Assembly (NCBI GenBank): GCA_030268105.1
Contig: BSDZ01000014.1
Location: 201,501-265,500 of the forward strand
DNA: 64,000 nucleotides
Direction of reading: 5' to 3'
Source: Volvox africanus
Lineage: Eukaryota; Chlorophyta; Chlorophyceae; Chlamydomonadales; Volvocaceae
The notes under the pieces are model-generated. The model was given only the letters and a program-made list of their open reading frames with translations, ran no database searches and was not told the DNA's origin. Position numbers and translations under genes: made by a program. Shown here one piece after another: positions 32,822-43,929 of this stretch (position 1 is its first letter; every line of letters starts with the position of its first letter).

Positions 32822-35800
32822 CGGCGCCATCCAAGAGCTGATAGTCCCCCAACCTCAACTAGAGATTCTCTTATGATCTGCGGATGGTTGTAAAATTTGT
32901 GTTCCTGCACTGAGGGAGGCTTTGCGACTGAGCGCGATGATGCGGGAGACTCTGGCAAACCAACTACACCCTCTTTTTTCGGCCCTCCCTATCGCAGCAG
33001 CGCTAATATTTCCTGCTTACGGGAAATATAAAAATATATAAAAATAATATTTAATGTGTTATGAGATTTCATGCGGCGGGAGCGCGGGATACCGAAAAAC
33101 TCGTTCCTCTCGCCCCATCCTGAATTGGTCTCTTGCTTGGATTCATCAGGTCCCCACGAAAGTTTTTTGGTAGAAAACCCTAAGATTTCGATTCCACGCA
33201 ATCTGAAGTTAATGCCAACCTGCTATGTTATATCCTATACGAATTCCTGACAGACAAGATTTTTTGGGATTCCTGCAAGTTGACAAGCAGAATGCAGTTG
33301 CTGCCAACCACGCACATTTGGTTGCAGACATGAGCTGCTTCTCGTACGAAGTGGTTTCCCGATTTGGGTCAATACTCCACTGCCTTTAAGGAGTCAAACT
33401 TACACACCACCCTTCATTCAGCTGCATCGTACATACCCATATCGGGCCAGGCCTGGCCCTCCGTCCATAGAGCAGCTCAAAGCATCCCCATAATGCAGGC
33501 ATGCATTAAAGGCATAGCGGGTACAGCCATGAATGAAGAATTTGATGTAATGATTGGATCTTGTGCTTCTTGTGTATTTGCGCAGTGAGCACTCAAAACC
33601 CAACTGGGTCATTATAAACCGAAGCCTGCCAGTCGTTGTAGGTCAACATCGTGGGTATTCGCTCATTCGCTCTTGCCTTCACCTCCACTGCTCATGCCGC
33701 CTTTGTAACTGTGGCCTGCACTCACACCTTTTCCCTTCCCCCTTCTCCCCCCATCACCTCGTACCTTTCATAATGCCTGAATCCTGCCCACCAACCTTCG
33801 TCTTTAATCCTCAAGGTTCCTCGCCCCGTGATGTCTCACCATTCCCCACACACACATACACACATCACCCCAACCACACTCACTTAATAGTTTCTGCTGG
33901 AAAATCAGGCACAGGCCAAGAAGAGAATGGAAGAGTCTGCCTCAGAGATATGAAGTAGACACTGAAGCTGGAAGTACGGGTGATTGCTTGTCGATAGGAC
34001 TATCTATGATGTCACAAACTCTCGGTGTTTGTGAAATAGTTGGCGCCCTATGGTAGATGTTGATGAGTTCTCATTTGCCCAAAGTTAATGCTCGAACTAT
34101 TTGGCGTTTCTCTATTTTTGCATGTGTTGATGGCTGAACTCCGATGTTTTAACTGTCATACATGTTGTATATATATAACAAATCTGCTTCCTTGGTAATG
34201 GATCTCGAATCATGCAAAAGCTGCATTATCAAAGAAACTTAACAGTGCGAAAAGGTTCCCAATGCACTGCAAAATAGATGTGTGTACGTCAGGAATGCGT
34301 AAGCGTTACAGCTCACAGTGCGAATATGATTTCAACGCAACAAACCTTTGTACTACAGTGCAATTTGTGCGAATATCAATAGGCATTGCATTCAACATTA
34401 TTCAGAGTTCTTAGCAAGTGTGTATGCAAGGGAAATAACGTGTGAAGACGTGTGAAATTATAATTTTGGACTGTGTTGAAAGGTTTGCGTCACGTTCAGA
34501 CCTGGCGTTTAGCGTTTTAGCCAAACTTTTTAACCGAATTTTTGCGGTGCTGCCAGCCCCATCATGGTTGCAGGCCCCCAACTACTTATAAAGGGATGGT
34601 GCCCCAGGCTAGCGACACTTGCTATTAAGCAATTGGCCTGTTATCTCTGAAAGGGCCTGGGCTGCGTTTTGGAAGGGTTGTGACGGAATAGGCTATGGCA
34701 TTCCTGAACAGATGACCGGGCCCAGCGGACTTCGTTGTCACGTGGCATCCCAACCGTGTATTGATTCCGTGGAGGTTTTTTTGTGTGTTGGTGCCAGCCT
34801 ATGAGGACCCGTCTCAGCTGGAGCCCCTGGGTTCCAGATGTGACAGAATGTCCTTTGACACAAGTCAGCTTGGCCACATGTAATACAAACGTCATACATA
34901 CACGGATGTTTGCACACACATATACACATGCACACCATTATGGCAAGACAGTTTAGAAGGGTAGTTCAGGACGGGGTTCCTGCGGTGGCCAAAGGGGGTA
35001 TATTGCTTGTGCTATCCAAAAGTTATAGTCCAGTAACATGCCGTGAGTAGAGATCTAGAAACCCTGTCGTGGGCAGCTAGTCAGATCAATAAAAGATCAG
35101 GAATGTGCACGAGGTATAACTGGGCCAGTAGCCATCTGGACGATCGTAAGTCTGTCATCCCCAGACGACCTTCCATGTGGTTGACTTCCTGGCCAGTGGC
35201 CAATACTACATGCACTTGCCAAAATGGTGCATGTTATCTATCAAACTTATTGCCTGCTTTCATCATTAGTGATGCCAACCTAACCCCTCGAACTAGCAGT
35301 AGTAATATAGGTAAGTATCTTTGCATGTCCGAGGGCTCCTCTGGGCTTGGTCGTCGTGACAGCTCACTGACAGATTTTTGGTGTATTCATATCAACCCGA
35401 CTGCTCAAGTACATTCAGCTTCTTTCCTAAGGTCAGCCCAGATCGGTTGGGTTAGTGGGGTGTGTACATTGGTTATACGACGCTGCAGACCCGTATGCCC
35501 TGGGTAGAGCTAGTATTCGATAGTGGCCTATGGCGTAGAAAGGCCGGCCGTAGGGGGGAAATTAAGACCAACCAAAACATAACTCCACGGGCACCAACTC
35601 TCTCCCTCGCGCCACCAGTGGGTTGCCACCTATCCCATCCCCTGGGCTGGCGAACAGGTCCATCACCCTTTTCGTAACCCTCAGGTACCTGACCTTCCCC
35701 ACATTACCCGTCGCGTAAGACCATGACGTCATAACTGAAACCATGTCACGGTGTTATATGCCAAGTCCATTTTTATCTTCGTCAAACACACACCAAACAT

Positions 35801-35936
35801 ATATATGGCGTACTGGCAGACACACCTGTCTATCTGTCTTCCTCCCCAAACCAACATGCAGTATATCTGAGTGCGCCATAACAAGGAAAAGAACCTGATC
35901 AAAGGCCTATTCTGCATAGACAATCCATCTCCTCGG

Positions 35937-36022
35937 CGAAACCCTGCTCAGAGCCCAGGCAGTAAAGTTTGGGATAGGGGAAATCACAACAGCGCCAGAA
36001 CAATAAATTAAGGTAGCATCGA
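35937..36022 (+). repeat. Direct repeat left of a C-rich insert
   Basis: CGAAACCCTGCTCAGAGCCC... matches 36295-36383 with a few changes (GATAGGGG versus GATAATAGGGG; CACAAC versus CGCAAC). Between the copies lies a ~270-bp CCC/CGC-rich block (36023-36294) unlike its surroundings. Layout: an 80-90 bp duplication flanking a foreign-looking insert. Confidence 0.85.
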
Positions 36023-36294
36023 AAATGTTAACCCGTCGACACTGCTGGCCCACTCCAGGGCACACCACCCCCGCCCCCTTCCCAAGCAAGCGGCCCCTGC
36101 TCCTTTGCCCCGCGGCCACCGGCCCCTTCCCACGCAAGCGGACCATTTCCTTCCCAAGCCACTCCCTTTCCCCAGCATGCCGCCCCCGCCCCTGGCCCCT
36201 TCCCCCGAACGCCGTTCGCGCCCGCTTTCTCCGCACGCCATCCCCTTTCCACGCACGCCGCCCCCGCCCTTTCTCCCCGCCGTCCCCCCGGGGC

Positions 36295-36383
36295 CGAAAC
36301 CCTGCTCAGAGCCCAGGCAGTAAAGTTTGGGATAATAGGGGAAATCGCAACAGCGCCAGAACAATAAACAAAGTAAGTATCGA
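36295..36383 (+). repeat. Direct repeat right of the C-rich insert
   Basis: Second copy of 35937-36022, same orientation. A long repeat like this is not a classical target duplication and better fits a solo-terminal pair or local tandem duplication. Confidence 0.85.
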
Positions 36384-37241
36384 GAAATAATCAGGCCTGG
36401 GAATAGCACGTGAAACAATCAGGCATGAAAGCAGAATACCCGGAGTGCGATCATTTCATACCAACCCTACCGTTACGCTGGCTCATCCATCCGTACATGA
36501 TACCCAGAACAGGGACCCCAAGCAACCAAATTTCACATGCTGCACATCGGCACCACAAACTCGCCTGCCATGCATGTAGATATCGTATGTAATCCTGTCA
36601 AGCTGGAATATGTCTCGAGCTTATATAATTAAATAAATGCAACTACAGCAGCTGGTATGCCTCTGCCTCTGCCCGGAAACTAGCAGTGGAGATATATCTG
36701 TCTCAACTACAGCCGTTGGCCGGTAACCACCGACAGGCACCAGTAATCAAAGATGAATGTCACCATCTGCAAGCATGGGTCCAGCCTTACCAGACCCTAC
36801 AAGACTGCCACAGCTCAATGATTATGTTTCTCAAGTGCGTTTCAGCAACCTAAGATGCATTCGACTAAGCCAAACACTGTACTTTATACGGTATTCTTGC
36901 AACTTTTGCTCCTTGCTTGGGCCGTTCTCGCCATCCCTGCCATCCGGTTAAAGCAGCCCTCCACTCTTCCTGAGCTAACGCCAGGTGTGGTGATATGGTG
37001 CGCGAAAAGTGCTGTGAGCAAGTCCCAAGAGGACAGCACCAACTAATTAATGTCCTCGGCAGCATTCGGAGCGGCCCCACCATCCCTGCTTACTTTGCGG
37101 CGTCTATCAGCTCCCCCATTGCCAGCGACTCCTACGCCACCCCTTCCATCACCTCGCCTGCCCCGACCAGCAGATGGTTCCCCCACAACTTTACCACGGC
37201 CACAACCTTGCTGCTTCCTGGCCTCACGTCTCGCAGAAACG

Positions 37242-38606
37242 TTAAGCATCTACAAGGTGCTTTGTATCAACGTGAGACAACTCCTGCATCCTGACATGGT
37301 CTTCTTACCAGACGAGCACTGCATTGTGCTGCTGCTTGTCCAGGCGGGTACGCATCCATGCCCGCGGTGTCAATCCCTGAAAACGCCCGGACAGCATTGG
37401 CCAACAGCAGGGACATGTCAAAATCAGAACATGGCATTACCAAACAGTTTTGAAGCATCAGATCCCAACCTTTCTTGCTCTTCCTAAGCTGCATACCTGG
37501 CCAGGAAGTAACCTCCTCCTCTTGGGACGGCGGCTCCTTCACATCGGCTCGTCCCTGTCATCATCCGGACATCCATCGCTGTAGTTAAAAGGGTCATTAT
37601 CACCTGCCAAGCCGCTGCCACCTTCAGTACGGGTAGCATCAGTGGAAACCATGGCACTGGTGTTGGCGGTAGTCGTTGTCTGTGCACCCGTGGCCATGCC
37701 GTTGGTCGCAGCACCGTTGCCACTGCCAGCGGCAACACCAGCAGCAGTTTCAGCGCCACGTCCTCATGCGTGTTGCTGCTCTTCCTCCCATCGTCACCCA
37801 CCCCACCAGTGCCATCCGGAAGTCCAATTCCTTCCCCACTTCCCACTGCCATAGGTCCGTGCTTGAATGCGATCTCGATGTTCGAATGTATAGGAACACC
37901 GTACTGCTGCCGGAGCTCGAAGTGCATGCCGCTGGCGGGGCCCATCAACCCCCCCCTCACGGATTGCAGCAGTATTTCGGGGGGCCCGAGGAGCAAGGGG
38001 ATGATAGCCGCAATTTGCAGCCAAGGGGTCAGCAGCGCCTGTTGCCCGTGTTCGTCTTTCAGTGAACGGAATCTGCTCACCCATCCCAGTACCCGGCGGT
38101 TACTGCCCGCCAGTACCAGCTCCCGGCGGTTACTGCTCGCCATTACTAGCTCCCGGCGGTTACTGCTCGCCAGTACCAGCTCCCGGCGGTTACTGCCCGC
38201 CAGTACCAGCTCCCGGCGGGTACTGCCCGCCAGTACCAGCTCCTGGCGGTTACTGCTCCCCATTACTAGCTCCCGGCGGTTACTGCTCGCCAGTACCAGC
38301 TCCCGGCGGGTACTGTCCCACCAATCCTGCTTGTGCAGCCTCTGTCCGCAACGCTGCTGTCAAATTCGCGTTGCCCCCTTCGCCAATCGAGGTAAGCGAG
38401 CTGAGCAATAACTGGAGATAGCTAAGTCCCATGTCGGCGAGCGTACGGTCCTCCTGCTGCTCGGCAGAGTGAATTGGAAGTAGATAACGACGGGCGTAGG
38501 CTACATCGCCTGTGTCAGCCTCGCTACCAGCCCCCCCGCCAGCGGCAGCAAGTGCCGCAGTAACCCCTAAACCCAAGCCTGGTTTCCCGGTACTTTCCAT
38601 TAACAT
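37242..38606 (-). CDS. Unrecognised protein, 5 exons, 332 aa
   Basis: Exons 38606-38314, 38072-37807, 37762-37604, 37547-37309 and 37283-37242 join with phases 2,1,1,0 into 332 codons plus TAA. ATG 38606 opens MLMESTGKPGLGLG. Exon 1 has a helical region (GLSYLQLLLSSLTSIGEGGN). Exon 2 has LLTPWLQIAAIIPLLLGPPE and HFELRQQYGVPIHSNIEIAF. Exon 3 is a Gly/Ala/Thr-rich linker. Exon 4 is acidic then basic (SQEEEVTSWPGMQLRKSKKG). The last exon encodes ELSHVDTKHLVDA. No family recognised. Intron 1 is filled by a 30-bp minisatellite. Intron 2 in this model is only 44 bp, the weakest junction. The long plus-strand ORF over intron 1 (PAPGGYCSPV repeats) is taken as antisense to it. Confidence 0.65.
38081..38315. 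repeat. 30-bp minisatellite inside intron 1
   Basis: Seven full 30-bp units from 38101 to 38310 (TACTG(C)(C/T)CGCCA(G/T)TAC then TAGCTCCCGGCGG) plus partial units at both ends. Units differ at a few positions. On the gene's strand each unit contains CAGTAACCGCC or CAGTACCCGCC, which includes the 5' splice site used by exon 1 (CA|GTACCC at 38314/38313). Confidence 0.93.
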
Positions 38607-39516
38607 ATCGTCTCTTCAACTGAAATATCGTCGGGTGCCTATGCTATTTGTTTGAAGATCTTCTGCAAGTCCGCGCAAGTATATTTTAATCCAAACATGT
38701 TTTTTTAAGCAGTAATCCTGCTCAAGCCGAGTAGATTTACATCATCAATGCATTTGCTTGGAAAACCTATAAACTCTGATCGATATATGCAAGCCAAATA
38801 GCAAAATGCTGCGAAATGGAGTAAGCGTGGTATGACGCAATCTGACCTTGCAGTACCTTTGGCGGCTATGCGTCGACGCCACTCTTTGATGTCCTACATG
38901 TAGTGGCATCCTGCATAGAGTGATATACCAGAAAAGATCAGACGACTTTTGGTACTTTTGGAAGTATCAATTTACTTTGTGGCGCCTACGATACCTGGAA
39001 TCCCACGTATCGTATAGTAGAGCCCGACACTTGACCGGGAGACCTAGCTGCAGCTAAGGACACTTTGTGACCCTTTTTTTCTTTGTTTTTACCTAAGGCA
39101 TTTTCATAGATGTTGCTTCCGCTCATCATAATACAACAATTTTGGTAGCGTGACGGCGATCCAGCATCGTGCCCCATCTATCCCTTTTGCTGCGCATTCC
39201 TTAAACTTTAGATAATGGAGCTTTCAAGCATGAACTTAAGCTTGCTCTGACTTTTTGTGTGTAGTCGCCATCCGATTGAGGATTCAGCGTCAAAGAGCTT
39301 TCGCTTGCTTTTCTCCATTCGGCTTATTTGATTTTGTACTTGCTTTTGTTTGCTGTAATTGCCGCTTATTTGTGCTGAAGGTCCAAGAGCCTGCTAGGAC
39401 TGGTTAAGGCTCAGGATAAGGGCCTACTAATCGCCGGCAGTTATCCTGCCAGGACTGAGTTTGCTGTTAGCCTAGCCGGAAAGGTCTGCAAGGCTATCAC
39501 TATGGCTACATAAACT
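38607..39516. other. Intergenic; third R1 copy at 38990-39051
   Basis: No gene seen. 38990-39051 matches family R1 (TCCCACGTATC, CCCGACACTTGACCGGGAGA, CCTAGCTG). The remainder is A/T-rich. Confidence 0.5.
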
Positions 39517-39556
39517 CGCGTTACCTCGCGTTAGTAAGCTAACGCGAGGTAACGCG
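39517..39556. repeat. Perfect 18-bp hairpin
   Basis: CGCGTTACCTCGCGTTAG (39517-39534), a TAAG loop, then its exact complement (39539-39556). The stem is itself built of CGCGTTA words. It lies about 150 bp from the solo YR-element terminus. No U-tract follows, and an intrinsic terminator would not be expected in a eukaryote. Confidence 0.92.
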
Positions 39557-39702
39557 ATTTAACGCAAGGTCTAACGCTGGCGATCGCATATATTACCAGA
39601 CTCATTCGCAAGGGCACCAAATGCTGGCGGAACTGAGCTGTAGCGAGCATCTGGCTTGCACTGCGAATGCATTTGCATCGTGTCGTGTCCCAATGCACTT
39701 TG

Positions 39703-39939
39703 TAATGCGGGCTTGCGTTAGGAAGCCGGTTTAGTTAGACGTAAGGCCTAGGTAAGGCGTTTAAACTAAGGGCCTTACCTCAGCCCGTGTCCTCAGGGCT
39801 GTATTTATTCGCGTGCGTAGTCGTTCCTATTATCTTGTTTTTGTTGTTCGTCAGGCCTTCGGTCCTTGACCTAGGCCTTTATTAGCACAGTGCAATTGTA
39901 ACAGAAATGGCAATGGCTTTGTTCCGAGAGCAACAACTA
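39703..39939 (-). mobile_element. Solo terminal block of the YR element
   Basis: On the minus strand it reads A (TAGTTGTTGCTCTCGGAACA), the CAATTGCACTG block, then the B repeat to GCAAGCCCGCATTA. It matches 16484-16782 but lacks a ~60-bp G-rich stretch. No ORF. This is the product expected if the two B repeats of a full element recombine and delete the interior. Confidence 0.85.
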
Positions 39940-42044
39940 ACGCATGCAGATAACACTTAACGTGTGACATTCGCAAGAATTACGCATTCTATAAAGCATT
40001 GCGTGTAAATGCAAACAGCTTTGAAACGAAATTTTATCGCAAAACGAATGTTGAATAGCACAAACGTGCAGTTTCGCAGCTTAGCTTGCATGTGAAAAAC
40101 ATATGCGAATAGCATTAAAGCATTGCATTAAGAACTTTGCACGCACTTCGCATCCATCCGGATATGTAGGTACATGCATTCGCTTGCGTGGACATTGTTT
40201 TCGCAGATGAGGGAAGTGCGGACACGGTTTGCGAGACACAATGTTTACGGTTTTTAAATGTACGCACATGAAACGCATTGCGTTGTAACCCTTCCACTCT
40301 GCGTTGTAACCTTTCTCTGATAGCGATGAATAATGCATTTTGTGCATGAATCACATCTCATTACGCAAGCAAGTTTGTTACATGAGTGCGAACATTACAA
40401 AAGTGAGTGTTCGTCTTTTTAGCGAATACCATCATAGACATCGTATGCACACCACAAGTCGCTTGAATACATCATCTGCCACAAAGGCAACATATACAGA
40501 AGTGATTATCATAAGCCAACATATACAGAAGTGATTATCATGTCAATGCCAGCGTGCCCGCATAACCACGTCTGCATGACTAAATCTGAATCAGGGCCCA
40601 GCACCAATGGACACGCACAAGGGCAACTGGAATTCATTTGCAACTAAACTAACACTATAGGGTCTTTCCATGCTTGTGTTATCTTTTCATATTTTTCATG
40701 ACAGGACAGTAAACCTCAGCTGTCCATTACCCCTTCCTCTTTCAGACGTTGAACAGAAGCACTGTCCCAAAGCTCGCTCCCCGCTTGTCTCAGGATTTAT
40801 TATAATTTATTGGCATCCTGGTCACTGCCGGCTTCAGTGTCCGCTTCATCAAAAACATGTGCTTCCCTCCATTTCTAGGCCTGCATGTGATTTTCCAGAG
40901 AATGGGAAGGGGGGATGCAGGGAGGGGGGAGGGCAGGAGGAGGAAGGGAAGAATGATGACGACTGGCAGATGACAGACTGAGTATACGGAAGCAGGACGC
41001 AGGACTAGGCATGAAGTAAGGAGGGGGGCAATGAGGGGATAAGAAGGATTGAGGTGGGGAGGTTGAAAGCGGGGAAGCAGGAAGTGCAGATGAAGCTGTG
41101 CGGCAGCAAGGACTGAGCTCGAAGGGGTTGTGAATGAAGGAAAAGAAGGTGGGTGAGGGATGTTGAAGGTGGTGGTGGATGAGGAGGTGGTGGGAGGCAG
41201 CGGCAGGAGGGGCCTATGGGTGTTCCCTACTGATGGCATACGGTGTCGAGAACCAACATTTCGTATGTACCTTGCTGGATGAAACCATAACGACCAGCTG
41301 GCAAAAATCGAACAGGGACGCTGTCAGGGACTGGGGAAAAAATGGGAAAAAAACGAGAAAACCTGGTTGGTGGTCCCACATGGTCCCAGGGATTGGGAGA
41401 AGCACATCAGAAGCACTAGCTGGATATGCCCAAATAGGAAAGGACGCCCCCTTAGGGAGGGAGCCCCAAGTCAATTGGCAGGAAAAGGACATACAGAGAG
41501 CAGCAAAAGGTTGAGGAGCTTTGGAAAAACCCCATCCTCATTGAAGAAGAGTCCCGTGCCACCACCAATGCCTCCCTCCTCATTGTACCTACATTTTTGC
41601 CACTCCCCACTCCCTGTCATTGCACCTCATGCCTCCCTTCCCGGTTTAATTGCACTTCATTCTCTACAAGACAGGCATCCAACAGCGCTAAGCAATGCAT
41701 CATAAAGCGTTGCATGAAACCCAAGTGGGAAGTGAAGGAGGTTCCGACAACCAGGCCCGTTATTTATCGTAGCCAACATCATCTCACCCCCTCTTGACAC
41801 TTATCATACACACACACTCTTGCCATCTTATTATCTGGTAACTGCTCCGACATATCTGATCTCTCGTTATGCTTTCTGCAGTGCATCATCTGATTTTATG
41901 GTTGTCTGAGAAGTCGTGAGATTGCATCCTCTCTCTTACACAAACACAAACGACCTCTGTCATTTCCACCACCCGTTGCTGTCCGCTAGGCTTAGGGTAC
42001 TTTACAGAACCCAACCTACCAAAATACAGCATAGGGACATGTTG
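39940..42044. other. No resolved gene
   Basis: A/T-rich to 40600 with a 28-bp tandem duplication (ACATATACAGAAGTGATTAT twice, 40489-40540), then G/A-rich low-complexity sequence (40900-41210). ORFs here lack motifs. Confidence 0.4.
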
Positions 42045-42870
42045 GCCAGGGAAGGTGGTGCAGACCGTGGTGGTAGTGCTGATAGAGGCAGCTGTGGGGA
42101 CAGTCAATTAGGGTGGCAACAGCAGAGATAGTGGTGGCGGCGGTGGGGGCATGGTGGCGATGGCAGTAGAGTGGGACGGCAGTAGAGATGAGAAAGTCGG
42201 GGCAGGGGCGGTGAGGGCGAAGGAGGCCATGTTGCAGGTGGTGTTGGAGATGGTGACGGATGAGGCTTAGGCAGAGGCCGTGGTGGTGGCAGCAGTGGTG
42301 GCAGGAGAGGCAGATGCAGCTGGGTTTGAAGATGCGACGCTGGCGGGACTTGAGGATGCAGAGGTGGAGGTGGTGGTGGCTATGAAGACAGGTATGGTGG
42401 TGCTTGTGTCGGCGGGGATGACGGAAGGAGTGATGGTGTCAGCGTGATGGAGGTGGTAGAGGACGAGGCGGTGGGATAGGGCGGTGAGTGCAGAGGAGGC
42501 GGGGGAGATGGGCACGGAGAATGAAGCTTTGGTAGTGGAGGAGGCTGAGGCAGTGACAGCTGTGGCTGGGTGTGGCAGTAGGTGAGGGGGAAGAGGCGTC
42601 AGGAGGGATGGCAGCGGGGACGAATGAGGTAGGATTGCAGGAGACAGGAGCAATGGCGGAGGCAGGGATGGCATAGGTGGCGGCAATGAAAGAGGTAGAG
42701 GTCATGACAACGGGGTTGGAGGCGGTGGTGGCTGCGGCGGCGATGGTGGAGGATGCAGTGATGGCTGCCACTGGAGCGGTGGTCGAGAGGTTGGCAGTGG
42801 TGGTAGTGACGGGGGACCACGGGACGCAGTGGTGACACTGGTGGCAGCAGGTAGGGGTTGGCAGGGGCTA
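42045..42870. repeat. GGTGGC/GGTGGA-rich trinucleotide tract
   Basis: About 0.8 kb of irregular GGT, GGC, GGA and GCA triplets on the plus strand. Translation either way gives Ser/Thr/Ala/Pro or Val/Gly runs in every frame. Taken as low-complexity DNA, although a disordered-protein exon cannot be excluded. Confidence 0.75.
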
Positions 42871-43364
42871 TCATTTCTTGGGGGAAACCACCTTCTGAGC
42901 AATGCACTTAGACACACAGGTTTGGCACATCCTGTCTGTTCCCTATTGCAAGGAAAGGCGAGCTATTTTCTATAAACCCCATGAGATTAACGATTAAATA
43001 AACATGTGCATATTTAGCATATTAATCATGCCCCACCATCTTGACCTTAGTTGCCTCTTTCACCGCTGTTCCCTAGTATGGAGTCTTAATAATCTACTGT
43101 CAGCAACACACCAAACAAGTCACCTAACTCTTGGCCTTCCTTCTCCCCATATCAATGCACCCCTTTCCCCTACTGAGGTATCTAGGATTAAAAGTGCACG
43201 CAAGGCAGCCGTCATCGTACTTCCTTGTAGCTATTATGGCCTTAATGAAATTGAATGCAGTAGTATCGTCTGTATTTTTGGAGGCTGACTATAGTTGGAC
43301 TATTGTCAGAAATAGCCGATACAACTATATCCAACCAATAGACGATTCTTTTAGACGATAATAA
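42871..43364. other. Intergenic, nothing seen
   Basis: Short ORFs without motifs. The end (43284-43364) contains CTATAGTTGG-type words related to the hairpin that follows. Confidence 0.4.
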
Positions 43365-43430
43365 CATCGACTATAGCTTCAACTATAGTCCAGCTATAGT
43401 TGAGCTAAGTTGTCCAAGCTATAGTCGATG
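43365..43430. repeat. Nested CTATAG hairpins
   Basis: Outer arms CATCGACTATAGCTT (43365-43379) and exact complement (43416-43430). Inner arms CAACTATAG (43380-43388) and CTATAGTTG (43394-43402). Further CTATAG words flank it (43287-43325 and 43433-43442), suggesting a MITE-like element. Confidence 0.85.
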
Positions 43431-43929
43431 CCAGCTATAGCTGATCAAATGATATTTTGCAGCGGTCGGCGGAGGCCATGCAATTGCTGTCCGGGATTCA
43501 ATCATTATCCGGTTGTATACATTACAGGGGTACATATCATACAGTCATAGCCCGACAGCACCACCTGCCTTGGTCCTCTCTTTGTCCCGGCCTCCTCCTC
43601 CTTCACATCATTCTCACAAATCGCTGACATCCCAACTTGGCCTTGTTGAACCATGCCATCCTACTTCACCAATCGTCTCTCTTCACCTCTGCTGGTCGTG
43701 CCTCCCAGCCCCACACCTTTACTTCCAGAATCATCGGCATTCCAACAAGGCCACCCTACTTCACCAATCCGTCTCCCTTCACCTCTGCTGGGCGTGGCTA
43801 AAAATCAATACAACCAGATAAAAAGTTTTGAAATATTTATATAGGATTTTTAAGAAGCTAATTAATGCCAGTGCTAAAATTCAGGAAAAATAACCGATAT
43901 TACCATCTTCACCGTCAGAATAATTTATT

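Larger units (their letters stand above)
32655..37241. other. No resolved gene
   Basis: Contains the ATPS promoter side with a telo-box (32808-32821), a possible exon on the minus strand (KKLSWGPDESKQETNSGWGE, about 33150-33090, unrecognised), and a C-rich block between direct repeats (35937-36383). 33200-35900 shows only scattered short ORFs. 29600-29720 and 34790-34960 share short ordered words (CAGCTGG, GGCCA(T/C)ATGTAA), probably an old repeat. Confidence 0.4.

Noticed and set aside
38081..38315. CRISPR-like array
   Set aside because: Units are contiguous 30-mers with no unique spacers, lie in an intron-like position in a eukaryote, and have no cas genes: a minisatellite.
38062..38421. 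Plus-strand repetitive protein (PAPGGYCSPV repeats)
   Set aside because: The minus strand gives a five-exon model with matching phases across the same region; the plus reading has no upstream or downstream exons.
42267..42917. Ser/Thr/Ala/Pro ORFs on the minus strand
   Set aside because: They follow from the GGT/GGC triplet tract; several frames are open at once and no splice structure supports them.
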